Positions 18,503-27,389 of a stretch of 44,615 nt of DNA are shown here, one piece after another. The stretch is from Bifidobacterium samirii (lineage in GTDB: Bacteria; Actinomycetota; Actinomycetes; Actinomycetales; Bifidobacteriaceae). A program made the position numbers and the translations under genes. Positions within the stretch are counted from its first letter, which is position 1; the number at the start of each line of letters is the position of its first letter. The notes under the pieces are model-generated. The model was given only the letters and a program-made list of their open reading frames with translations, made no database searches and was not told the DNA's origin. Where the stretch lies: positions 1 to 44,615 of the forward strand of contig NZ_QXGK01000021.1 of assembly GCF_003952945.1 (NCBI RefSeq), given 5' to 3'.

Positions 18503-20638
18503 ATGGCCGAAACGGGAAAGAGTTTTGTACATCTGCATAATCACACGCATTATTCGTTGTTGGACGGCGCGTCGAAGATCCCGAATCTGGTAAATCGCGT
18601 CAAGGAGCTTGGCATGCCTGCGGTGGGCATCACCGATCACGGCAACATGCATGGCGCGTATGAGATGTGGAGTACGGCAGTCAAGGCCGACGTCAAGCCG
18701 ATCATCGGCATCGAGGCGTATGTGACGCCGGAGACCGCGCGTCAGGACCCGACCCGTGTCAGTTGGGATACGAACTGGGATCCGAATCTTGACGAGAAGC
18801 ATCGCCGGCGCAACCCGGACGACGTGTCCGGCGGCGGCTGGTATACGCATCTGACCATGTGGGCGGAAACCGACGAGGGACTTTCCAATCTCATCAAAGC
18901 GTCCTCCATCGCGAATCTCGAAGGACGAGTGGCGAAATATCCACGCATGGACAAAGACGCGCTCTCTACCTACTCGAAAGGTGTGATCGCTTCGTCGGGC
19001 TGTCCGTCGGGCATTATTCAGACGCGTTTGCGGCTTGGTCAGTTCGATGAGGCGTTGCGTGCGGCGGGCGAGTTGCAGGACATCTTCGGCAGGGATAATT
19101 TCTTCATCGAGTTGATGGATCATGGTTTGAAGATCGAGACGCAGGTGACCAATGACCTGTTGACGATCGCGAAGAAGCTGGATGCGCCCTTGTTGGCGAC
19201 GAATGATTCGCACTATGTGCATGAGGCGGATCGTGACGCGCAGGATGCGATGCTGTGCATCAATTCGGGCGACACGTTGGATAATCCGGACCGGTTCAAG
19301 TTCGATGGTTCTGGTTACTACATCAAGTCGGCAGAGGAGATGCGCGACCTGTTCCAGGATTTGCCTCAGGCGTGCGATAACACGTTGGAAATCGCGGAGC
19401 GTTGCAACGTGATGTTCGATGACAACGAGGACGGCGCGTTCATGCCGCAGTTCGTCTGCCCCGAGGGGTGGGACGAGACGAGCCTGTTCTTGAAGAAGGT
19501 CGAGGAGGGGCTCGAGCAGCGCTACGACGGCAATCCGCCGATCGAGGTGTTGAAGCAGGCGGATTACGAGTGCGGCGTGATCTGTCAGATGCAGTTCTGC
19601 GGCTACTTCCTGGTCGTGGCCGATTACATCAACTGGGCCAAGAACCACGGCGTGATGGTGGGTCCGGGTCGTGGTTCGGCGGCAGGCGCGATGGTCGCGT
19701 ACGCGATGGGCATCACCGAGTTGGATCCGCTGAAGCATGGTCTGATCTTCGAACGCTTCCTGAACCCGGAACGTGTCAGCCTGCCGGATATTGATGTGGA
19801 CTTCGATCCGGTCGGCCGCGCGAGGGTGCTCAAGTACGTGGCCGACAAGTACGGACATGACAAGGTCGCCCAATGTGTGATCTACGGCACGATCAAGACG
19901 AAACAGGCCCTGAAGGATTCGGCGCGCATCATGGGCTACGACTTTTCTGTAGGCGATGCAGCCACCAAGGCGCTGCCCCCGGCGGCCACGGGCGGCAAGG
20001 ACATCGGCCTGCACGACATCTTCAATCCGAAGGCGAAACGGTATGCCGAGGCGCGCGAATACCGTGAACTCTATGATTCCAATCCGGATATCAGGCGCAT
20101 CACCGAAAAAGCCAAGGGTATCGAGGATCTGATCCGTCAAACCGGTGTACATGCTTGTGCCACCATCATGGGCAGTGTTCCCATCACCGACGTTTCGCCT
20201 TTGCTGGAGCGCAAGGATGGCACTATCACCACCACGTTCGAATACCATACGTGCGAAACGTTGGGGCTGGTCAAGATGGACTTCCTCGGTCTGTCCAACC
20301 TCACGACCATCCGCGACACGATCCGCAACATCACGGCGAACGGAAAGCCAGCCATCGATTACACGAAGATCCCGCTAGACGACAAGCCGACGTACGATCT
20401 GCTGTCTCGCGGCGACACGCTCGGCGTGTTCCAACTCGATTCCGATGGCATCCGCTCCCTGCTCAAAACCATGAGACCCACCTGTTTCAACGATGTCTCC
20501 GCGTTGATCGCCCTGTACCGTCCCGGTCCGATGGGCATGAAATCGCACATCATGTACGCCAGACGCAAGAACGGTCTGGAATCCGTCAAACCCCATCCAT
20601 CCCGAGCTGGACGAGCCGCTCAAGCAGGTGCTCGATGA
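18503..20638 (+). pseudogene. dnaE: DNA polymerase III alpha subunit, N-terminal part (frameshifted)
   Basis: This is the N-terminal ~700 codons of a DnaE1-type replicative polymerase. The PHP domain with its metal-binding motifs is intact (HLHNHTHYSLLDG, ITDHGNMHG, ATNDSHY), followed by the C-family polymerase palm/thumb with PGRGSAAGAM and the catalytic PDIDVDFD. At 20591-20594 the sequence has CCCC where three C would keep the frame (VKP-IHPELDEPL). The extra base sends the frame to a stop at 20638 while the correct frame continues in the next entry. With the base removed the protein would be 1194 residues, normal for an actinobacterial DnaE1. The start at 18503 has no good ribosome site. 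Neighbours are accessory rather than the usual housekeeping genes, suggesting a second copy; this cannot be verified here. Confidence 0.85.
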
Positions 20639-22088
20639 GACGTACGGTCTGATCATCTACCAGGAGCAGGTGCAGTCCGCGGCGCGTATCCTCGCCGGTT
20701 ATTCGCTAGGCAAGGCGGACGTGCTGCGTCGAGCCATGAGCAAGAAGAAGCAGGAGGTGCTGGCCAAGGAGAAGGTGCCGTTCTTCGCCGGCATGAAGGC
20801 GCACGGCCATTCGGAGGAGGCCTCCGAGGCGATCTGGGAGATACTGGTCCCATTTTCCGAATATGCGTTCAACAAGGCGCATTCGGCCGCCTATGGCCTG
20901 ATCTCGTACTGGACTGCGTATTTGAAGACGCATTGTCCGGTCGAGTTCATGGCCGCCCTGTTGCAGGGCGCGTCCACGAACAAGGACAAGACCGCGCTCT
21001 ACCTGGGCGAGGCGCGTCGCATGGGCATCCAGGTGCTCTCCCCGGACGTCAACGAATCGGTGTACGAGTACTCCGCTGTCGGCAACGATATTCGCTTCGG
21101 TCTCGGAGCAATCCGAAACATCGGCGAGAAAGCCGTAGCCGACATCATCGCCGAACGCGAAAGTCTGCGCGGTCCATACAAGAATTTCATGGACTTCATC
21201 CGCCGCGTTCCGTTGACTGTACTGAGCCGTCAGCTGATCGAATCACTCATCAAGGCCGGCGCGTTCGACTCCACCGATCCTAGCCGTCATGCTTTGAGTG
21301 TCGTGCGCGACGCCGCCATTGATGTAATGATTCCAATCAAGCGCAAGCAGGAGCAAGGTCAGTTTAGTCTGTTCTCCGAAAATGAGGATGGCAGGGCTGA
21401 GACCATGGGTGATGCCGGCATTGCCGTGCCTGATGCAGCGGAGTGGGATAAGAAGACCAAACTGAATTTCGAGCGTGAGGTGCTTGGCCTATATGTGTCC
21501 GATCACCCGCTCTCCGGCATGCAGGCGGTATTGACCGGTTTGCGTGACATGTCAATTGCGCATCTGATTAATCAGGCCAGGACGATGGCTGATGGTCGGC
21601 AGGTCACGCTTGCAGGTTTGATTACTGGCGTAGATCGGCGTGTGTCGAAGAAAGGTAATCCGTGGGCGATTGTGACGATTGAGGATATGGAGAGCCGTAT
21701 CCAATGCATGTTCTTCGGCAAGGTGTACGAGGCGGCGTCTGCTGAGTTGGCGTTGGATTCCGTGGCGCAGATTCGCGGTCGGGTGCAACTACGAGACGAA
21801 GCCGTATCTCTACGCGCCACAGAACTGCAGGTCCCTGACCTGGGAGATGGGAATATTCGCTCGCTGACGGTTCTTGTACCGTGGAACGTAGCCAATCGTG
21901 CGAACATGAACGGACTCAGGCAAGCGCTGCTGAGATACCCTGGTCTCTGCGAGACCAAACTCGCTTTGTCGGATGGCCATGGCAACACTCAGGTCCTCAC
22001 ACTTGGTGATCGGTACCGCGTCAAACGGAACGCGGCGCTGTTCGCCGAGATCAAAAGTCTTTTCGGTCCAAGATGCCTTGTCGAATAA
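20628..22088 (+). pseudogene. dnaE: DNA polymerase III alpha subunit, C-terminal part (frameshifted)
   Basis: This continues the preceding polymerase in the +1 frame: fingers region (YGLIIYQEQVQSAARILAGY, LRRAMSKKK), the helix-hairpin-helix region, a clamp-binding-like QFSLF, and the OB-fold (VTLAGLITGVDRRVSKKGNPW). It ends IKSLFGPRCLVE at a TAA 33 bases before the convergent WYL gene. Nothing else is missing, so the one extra C at 20591-20594 is the only lesion. The absence of further decay means either a very recent mutation, a sequencing error in a short C-run, or a phase-variable tract. Confidence 0.85.
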
Positions 22089-22121
22089 CCAATAATTGCT
22101 TTGCCTCCGATGGATGTTTCG

Positions 22122-23168
22122 TCACTCGTATCGGTCGAGCAGGATGTGGCCGGCCCGGCGCAGTTCGTCGCGGATCGACTGTGGCTCCAGCACCGTGATG
22201 CGCACGCCGCTGGTGGTGTACTGCAACGCCCACCAGATCACGCCCTGCTCGGTCGATCTGATGGTCACCTCGTAGACAGCATCGCCGATCCGCGTGGCCC
22301 TGGCATCAGGGAACCAGTCGAACACCGGCTCGAGCCCGCCCTCGACGCGAATCCGCACCGGCACCGCCGGTCCGGCAGACGGGTACGGACGCTCGTCCAG
22401 GAACTCCGTCAGGTCGACCGGATCTCCGTCCGCGTCGGTGAGACTATCGAACGCACGCTCCACCGTATGATCCATGTCGTCGACGTGCAAGTCGCGGATG
22501 CGTTCGACATGCAGGTACGCCAACGTATCGTACGGGTGCAGATGGCAGATCAGATAGTATTTCCCGTTCTTGTACCGCAGATCATACGGGTCGGCCGCAT
22601 ACTCCCTCGCAACACCATCCGAGTCGAGCCTCGGGACAAGATCGCCGTCCACATCATACTCGCAGTAGTGGAAACGAATGCTCCGCTCATGGGCGATGGC
22701 GTCGTTCAACCGTTCGATGTTGTTGAGGAACTCACGATTGTAATGCTTGGGCGTAGGCAGCGAACCACGGATGCCGAACTGCCGGGAACGGCCGGCGAAC
22801 GCGTAGATCCTGGCAATGAGATCCCGCAGATACTCCCCGTCCGAACGCGACAAGGCCGCACCATCCGCAAGCAGACGCATCTGCGCGGTATCAAACACGG
22901 GCTCGATATACCAGCCGGAACGCGGGTCAACGCTGGTCATGTTCCTCAGATCCCCCGGAGTGATCCGGTCGACCCTGCGACCGAACGGCTGCATCGCCCG
23001 CAACGCATGCAAATGACCCCGAATCGTTTTCTCGGTCGCCCCGAGCTGCTCGGCAAGCCAGACGGCCGTGACACCATGCTCACGATCCGTGTGCTCGTCA
23101 AGCAGCTCGAGGATCCCCACAGCAATCTCAGACCGCACGGAAGCATTGCGAGACGAACCCTGCGCCAT
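22122..23168 (-). CDS. WYL-domain transcriptional regulator
   Basis: This 348-residue protein has an N-terminal helix-turn-helix (HGVTAVWLAEQLGATEKTIRGHLHAL) and a WYL ligand-sensing domain (ISFHY-like IRFHYCEYDVDG, YAADPYDLRYKNGKYYLICH), then a WCX-type C-terminal domain. The family binds DNA as dimers and often senses nucleic acids or second messengers. Members frequently control phage-defence loci. AAAGGA precedes the ATG at 23168. It is divergent from two small membrane-protein genes, with a short palindrome between them, which makes autoregulation and control of that operon plausible. Target and ligand are unknown. Confidence 0.88.
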   Translation of the reverse strand: MAQGSSRNASVRSEIAVGILELLDEHTDREHGVTAVWLAEQLGATEKTIRGHLHALRAMQPFGRRVDRITPGDLRNMTSVDPRSGWYIEPVFDTAQMRLLADGAALSRSDGEYLRDLIARIYAFAGRSRQFGIRGSLPTPKHYNREFLNNIERLNDAIAHERSIRFHYCEYDVDGDLVPRLDSDGVAREYAADPYDLRYKNGKYYLICHLHPYDTLAYLHVERIRDLHVDDMDHTVERAFDSLTDADGDPVDLTEFLDERPYPSAGPAVPVRIRVEGGLEPVFDWFPDARATRIGDAVYEVTIRSTEQGVIWWALQYTTSGVRITVLEPQSIRDELRRAGHILLDRYE

Positions 23169-23254
23169 AACCGCATCCTTTCATCACAACCAGCCAAGCT
23201 GCAGCCGGACCCATAGCCTTTTTCTCGCAATCCCACAGCAGGACAGCGTCAGCC

Positions 23255-23268
23255 GGTAGAAATCTACC
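23255..23268. promoter_or_regulatory. Candidate operator between WYL gene and membrane operon
   Basis: GGTAGA and TCTACC form a perfect 6-bp inverted repeat with an AA spacer in the 157-base divergent spacer. Position is suitable for a regulator site. No binding evidence exists. Confidence 0.35.
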
Positions 23269-23325
23269 TACCCATGATAGGCCGGCAGACACTGGAACCG
23301 AACGAAACGATCGGAGAACAAGCTG

Positions 23326-24048
23326 ATGAATGATCCTGTTGCCGCGAACAACCAAATCCCGTCAGTGGGCCGGATGACGCCCACCCAGCTGATCGAACTG
23401 CTCCAGCCGCTCGACGAACAATTCGAGCAGATCGAAACAATCGAACACGGCATCCAAACCGCCCACGAAGTCATGAAGAAGAACGAAACGGAATACGACA
23501 TCGGCATGGCCTGCCTCCTATTGGCCGGACTCATCGGCGCAGGCGCGCTCCTGTACGCGTGCGTCAGCGAGCCATGGAACCACGATGCGCCCGTCGCCTC
23601 CCTCATCGCCGGCCTGATCGGCATCATTCCCCTGCTCGTCGGACTGAACCAGCTTCGGGTGTACCGGCACAACATCGATACCGTCTTCCCCGCGCTCTAT
23701 CCGGCGATCGCCGCCGACGAACAATCCATCGACACGATCCGCAAAACCATGCGCCCCACCCTGCTCCTGCTTCCCGTCACCTGCCGCAACGGCGAGGCGA
23801 ACGCGTACATCCTGCAGATGCTCATCTGCGGTCGCGCCGATGGTTTCAACACCGCCGTCACACTCTGGGAGGAACACGAACACCGCCGCCGCATGGAACA
23901 GTACGAACAAGACAAGGTGACAGAAGCCCGCAAACAGACCACGGCACTCGCCATATCCGCCCCGGCACAAGCCAGCCAGGCGTTCGAGGCGAGGCGACAG
24001 ACCCGGGAACTGCGCGGCCTGCGCGACGACCTGAACAACCGACACTAA
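23326..24048 (+). CDS. Unknown two-helix membrane protein, 240 aa
   Basis: No family is recognised. A polar, helical N-terminus (about 1-58, with heptad-like Leu/Ile/Glu spacing) precedes two membrane helices (about 61-80 and 89-109) joined by a short loop. A soluble region of about 85 residues follows (LLLLPVTCRNGEANAYILQMLICGR being one visible segment, split here only for reference) and a basic, highly charged C-terminal helix rich in Arg/Gln/Glu. Both termini are therefore probably cytoplasmic. GGAG stands before the ATG at 23326. The next gene starts 15 bases after its stop, so the two form an operon divergent from the WYL regulator. Confidence 0.7.
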   Translation: MNDPVAANNQIPSVGRMTPTQLIELLQPLDEQFEQIETIEHGIQTAHEVMKKNETEYDIGMACLLLAGLIGAGALLYACVSEPWNHDAPVASLIAGLIGIIPLLVGLNQLRVYRHNIDTVFPALYPAIAADEQSIDTIRKTMRPTLLLLPVTCRNGEANAYILQMLICGRADGFNTAVTLWEEHEHRRRMEQYEQDKVTEARKQTTALAISAPAQASQAFEARRQTRELRGLRDDLNNRH

Positions 24049-24063
24049 AGGAGACAACGACCC

Positions 24064-24702
24064 ATGAACGACCAGTACTCTCCCGAACGCGACCAGACGC
24101 GCGCCCTCACGTTGCAGGCATTGGCCATCATCGCAGCCATCATGCTCATCATCGCGGCCGCCGTCGCCCTGTACAAACTCGACCAATCACAGGCGTACGA
24201 TGCGGCCGGGAACCTTATTACAGACGATAGCTCGTCATCGACCTACTCCAACGACGGCGAGGACGACGGATATACAGACGATACGGGCTCAGACGATGCG
24301 AGCGGCGACAATGCCGAATCGGACACCGCCACCTGGGAAGCGCAGAATCCGGAACTGGCCGGCATCGTCACCGAATGCGGCAACATGCTCGACCTCCGCG
24401 TCACCGTCAACAACGACACCGAACTAGGCGACAAGCCGGTCACGACGTTCTACGAACACGGTATCGAATTCGCCTATAACACGACCAACGAAACCAACCG
24501 ACAGGCCATGACCTGCGTCGGCAAAGCGATCGGAGCCAACGACCCGAACCTCTTCTACCGGAAGATCACCGCACTGGGCAAAATGTACCAAGACCCCGGC
24601 GGCGGCATCATTCCCCAGTCCGCTAAAACCCGATGTTCGATGACGGGCACGTCGAACGTTCCGATACGCCGAAAACACGATGGCTGCTTCCCCTTGCAGT
24701 AA
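24064..24702 (+). CDS. Unknown membrane-anchored surface protein, 212 aa
   Basis: No family is recognised. A short cytoplasmic N-terminus, one helix (about residues 17-37) and a Ser/Asp/Gly/Thr-rich spacer (about 50-90) lead to an extracellular domain with Cys residues near 106 and 151 that could pair. This layout is typical of an anchored surface or sensor protein. AAAGGAG precedes the ATG, 15 bases after the upstream gene. The last ~20 codons (RRKHDGCFPLQ) run into the terminator hairpin and the TAA falls at the hairpin loop, so the natural C-terminus may have been replaced by readthrough into sequence next to dnaJ. Confidence 0.65.
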   Translation: MNDQYSPERDQTRALTLQALAIIAAIMLIIAAAVALYKLDQSQAYDAAGNLITDDSSSSTYSNDGEDDGYTDDTGSDDASGDNAESDTATWEAQNPELAGIVTECGNMLDLRVTVNNDTELGDKPVTTFYEHGIEFAYNTTNETNRQAMTCVGKAIGANDPNLFYRKITALGKMYQDPGGGIIPQSAKTRCSMTGTSNVPIRRKHDGCFPLQ

Positions 24703-24718
24703 GGGGAAGCAGCCATCG
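24678..24718 (-). terminator. Terminator of dnaJ, shared with the convergent operon
   Basis: A perfect 18-bp stem (24678-24695 with 24701-24718) closes a 5-base loop. On the minus strand it is followed by TGTTTTC, giving a U-rich tract for dnaJ; the plus side has none. It contains the end of the convergent membrane-protein gene. Confidence 0.8.
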
Positions 24719-24730
24719 TCCAGCGCCTGG

Positions 24731-25882
24731 TCAGCTCAGCGCGTCCTTGAGTTTGCTGAAGAAGCCGCCCTTGCGCGCGCCGGCGGCGGCCGGCTTGGAG
24801 CCCTGGGCCACGTGGGAGGCGTCGCCGTCGTGGCTGGCGGCGAATTCCTCCATGAGCTCGCGTTCGCGGTCGGTGAGCTTGGTGGGGGTGACGACGGCGA
24901 TGTGGGCGATGAGGTCGCCGCGTTCGTCGGGCTGGCGCATGCGGGTGACGCCCAGTCCCTTGACGGTGACGGTGTCCTCCTGCTGGCAGCCTTCGGGGAT
25001 GGTGATGGTGCGGGTGCCGTCGAACGTGTCGATGTCGAGGTCGTGGCCGAGCACGGCCCAGCTCATCGGCACCTGGATCCAGCAGTGCAGGTCGTCGCCG
25101 TCGCGGGTGAACTGCTTGTCGGCGCGGATGCGCACGTCGATGTACAGGTCGCCGGCGGCGCCGCCGCCTTCGCCGACCTCGCCCTGGCCGGACAGGCGCA
25201 GGCGCGCGTCGTCCTTGATGCCGGCGGGGATGTTGACGCCGACGGTGCGCGTGGTGCGCACGCGGCCGTGGCCCATGCACGACGGGCAGGGGTTCTCGAT
25301 GACGTCGCCATGGCCTTCGCAGCGGTCGCAGGGCGCGGAGGTCATCATCTGGCCGAGCATGGTGCGCACGACCTTCTGGGTGAAGCCCTGGCCGTGGCAC
25401 TGCGGGCAGGTGACCGGCTTGGCGCCGTTGTTCGAGCCGGAGCCGGAGCACTGCTGGCACAGGCCGAACGTGTTGATGCGCACCTGGGCGGTGCCGCCGA
25501 ACACGGCGGTCTTCAGGTCGATGGTCGTGGAGGCGAGCGCGTCGCGGCCCGGCTGGGTGCGCGGCGTGGGGCCCTGGCCGCCGCCGAACGCGCCGCCGAA
25601 GAACTGGCCGAAGATGTCGCCCATGTCCCCCATGCCGGAGAAGCCGCCGCCCGGGTAGCCGCCGCCTCCGGGGGCGTTGGGGTCGACGCCCGCGTCGTAC
25701 ATGCGGCGCTTGTCGGGGTCGCTCAGGACCTCGTAGGCGTTGTTGACCTCCTTGAACTTGTCCTCGTATTCGGGGCCGGCGAGATCGGGATGGTATTTGC
25801 GGCTCATCTTGCGATACGCCTTCTTGATCTCGTCGTCGCCGGCGTTCTTGTCGACGCCGAGCACCTCGTAGTAGTCTGCCAC
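24731..25882 (-). CDS. dnaJ: Chaperone DnaJ
   Basis: DnaJ is the J-domain co-chaperone that stimulates DnaK and binds unfolded protein. The 383-residue protein has a J domain with HPD at 31-33, a Gly/Phe-rich linker (about 72-105), and four CxxCxGxG zinc repeats (CQQCSGSG, CPQCHGQG, CDRCEGHG, CPSCMGHG). C-terminal substrate-binding domains follow, with a basic tail. Start is GTG at 25882 with AAGGAA upstream. It lies 54 bases after hrcA on the same strand, the standard actinobacterial hrcA-dnaJ pair, so it should be under CIRCE control. Confidence 0.97.
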   Translation of the reverse strand: MADYYEVLGVDKNAGDDEIKKAYRKMSRKYHPDLAGPEYEDKFKEVNNAYEVLSDPDKRRMYDAGVDPNAPGGGGYPGGGFSGMGDMGDIFGQFFGGAFGGGQGPTPRTQPGRDALASTTIDLKTAVFGGTAQVRINTFGLCQQCSGSGSNNGAKPVTCPQCHGQGFTQKVVRTMLGQMMTSAPCDRCEGHGDVIENPCPSCMGHGRVRTTRTVGVNIPAGIKDDARLRLSGQGEVGEGGGAAGDLYIDVRIRADKQFTRDGDDLHCWIQVPMSWAVLGHDLDIDTFDGTRTITIPEGCQQEDTVTVKGLGVTRMRQPDERGDLIAHIAVVTPTKLTDRERELMEEFAASHDGDASHVAQGSKPAAAGARKGGFFSKLKDALS

Positions 25883-25936
25883 TGTCCGTTTCCTTCTATC
25901 GTGTGCTGTCGCGGGTCATTGTGCCATGAGCCGGGG

Positions 25937-27028
25937 TCATCCCTCGGCCGTGTCGGCGCCTCCGGCGGCGACGGTGGCCGTCAGGTATCTGGCCACGGCC
26001 CGCACCGCGGCGATCGTCGCGGCGTAGTCCATGTGGGTGGGGCCGATCGAGCCGACGAAGGCGACCGGAGATGCCGTCGCCCCGTCGCCCGCGTCCGTCG
26101 TCCCGTCGCCGGTCTCCGATGCGTTCCCGTATCCGCCGGCGACGACGGAGGCATGCATGAGGCCGGGCGTGTGCGTCTCCGATCCGATGGCCACGCCGGC
26201 GCCGGCGGCCCCGTGTTCGGCGCTCAGCTCGCTCATCAGGCGCATGATGACGACCTGCTCCTCGAGCGCGTCGAACAATGGAGCCAGGTCGTCGGGCGAC
26301 CCCTGGTAGGCGAGCCGGGACGCGCCGGCCACATACAGTTCGCCGGCCATCTCGTCGTCGGCCATGCCGTCGAACGCGTCGGCGAGCGATTCGCACAGGG
26401 CGGCGTGCCCCTGCCAGCGCGGGTCGCGGGCGAGCGTGCGCACCAGGTCGGCGGCGGCGGTCAGCGGCCGTCCTCCGCAGCGCGCGTTGACGGCCTCGCC
26501 CAGCGCGGCGAGGGCGTCGGGAGCGGGCATGCGGCGCACACCGATCGTGTGCTGGGCGACGCGTCCGGTGTCGGTGATGACGACGGCGAGCAGCGCCATC
26601 GAGGCGACCGGCACGAGCTCGACGTGACGCAGCGTCGCCTTGGACAACGACGGCGAGGCGACGACGGCGACCTGCCCGGTGATGCTCGACAGGATGCGCG
26701 CGGCCCGGCGCAGCGTGTCCTGCAGGCTCACCGAGCCGGACAGGAACGCGGCGATGCCGCTGCGCTGCGCGGGGCTCATCGGCATGACGGTCGACAGGCG
26801 GTCCACGAAGTACCGGTACCCCTTCTCCGTGGGGATGCGTCCGGCGGACGTGTGCGGCTGGGTGAGGTAGCCCTCGTCCTCCAGCGCGGCCATGTCGTTG
26901 CGGATCGTGGCCGAGCTGACGCCCAGATCGTGCCGGCGCGCCAGCGCGGTCGACCCGATCGGCTCGTGCGAGCGGATGTAGTCCTCCACGACGGCGCGCA
27001 GCACGAGCATGCGCCGGTTGCCGGTCAT
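25937..27028 (-). CDS. hrcA: Heat-inducible transcription repressor HrcA
   Basis: HrcA binds CIRCE elements and represses chaperone genes until heat shock. The 363-residue protein has the N-terminal winged helix (MLVLRAVVEDYIRSHEPIGS, VSSATIRNDMAALEDEGYL, HTSAGRIPTEKGYRYFVD) and the GAF-like C-terminal region ending in FVGSIGPTHMDYAATIAAVR. AAGGAGG lies 5-6 bases before the ATG at 27028; a 32-residue upstream in-frame extension has no family similarity. A perfect CIRCE stands about 100 bases upstream, giving autoregulation. A Gly/Asp/Thr-rich insert near residue 305-325 is not part of the conserved fold. Confidence 0.96.
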   Translation of the reverse strand: MTGNRRMLVLRAVVEDYIRSHEPIGSTALARRHDLGVSSATIRNDMAALEDEGYLTQPHTSAGRIPTEKGYRYFVDRLSTVMPMSPAQRSGIAAFLSGSVSLQDTLRRAARILSSITGQVAVVASPSLSKATLRHVELVPVASMALLAVVITDTGRVAQHTIGVRRMPAPDALAALGEAVNARCGGRPLTAAADLVRTLARDPRWQGHAALCESLADAFDGMADDEMAGELYVAGASRLAYQGSPDDLAPLFDALEEQVVIMRLMSELSAEHGAAGAGVAIGSETHTPGLMHASVVAGGYGNASETGDGTTDAGDGATASPVAFVGSIGPTHMDYAATIAAVRAVARYLTATVAAGGADTAEG

Positions 27029-27130
27029 ATGCGCCTCCTTCTGCCGGTCCCGTATCCCCCCCCCGCCGCGGCCGGGCGTGCCGTACGGGACGCGCGGGAG
27101 CGGCGGGGACGTGATTCCACGCATACTGTA

Positions 27131-27157
27131 TTAGCACTCCACGGGCGCGAGTGCTAA
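27131..27157 (-). promoter_or_regulatory. CIRCE element of hrcA-dnaJ
   Basis: TTAGCACTC (27131-27139) and GAGTGCTAA (27149-27157) are separated by 9 bases, an exact match to the CIRCE consensus. On the minus strand TACAGT (27130-27125) directly follows it as a likely -10, so bound HrcA would cover the promoter. Confidence 0.97.
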
Positions 27158-27304
27158 TCGTTCGGCTCCGGGAGAAGCGGCGGACGCGCCGACCCGGCCG
27201 CATGCATGTGCGGAAAACCGTAACGGATGATAACTGTGAACGCTAACAGCACACAAGGTCACAAAAACACGCCAAAATCGCACCGCTAAGTCGTTTCGCA
27301 CGGC

Positions 27305-27310
27305 TACTAT
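27305..27310 (+). promoter_or_regulatory. Putative -10 of tkt-tal
   Basis: TACTAT stands 80 bases before the tkt ATG in a locally A/T-richer region and would give a 5' leader of about 70 bases. No strong -35 is seen. The divergent hrcA promoter lies about 170 bases away. Confidence 0.45.
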
Positions 27311-27389
27311 GTAAGAGCAATGTGAGGGCACTCATGGCGCGGCACAAGCCGAAGGCGTGGTGTCCGAAGTATTGGAAGGAAAGTAATCC

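Noticed and set aside
18503-22088. DnaE2/ImuC mutagenic polymerase
   Set aside because: The PHP metal-binding motifs and length are those of DnaE1, and no imuA/imuB partners lie nearby.
22088-24730. Prophage remnant
   Set aside because: No integrase, capsid, terminase or lysis genes are present; only a regulator and two membrane proteins.
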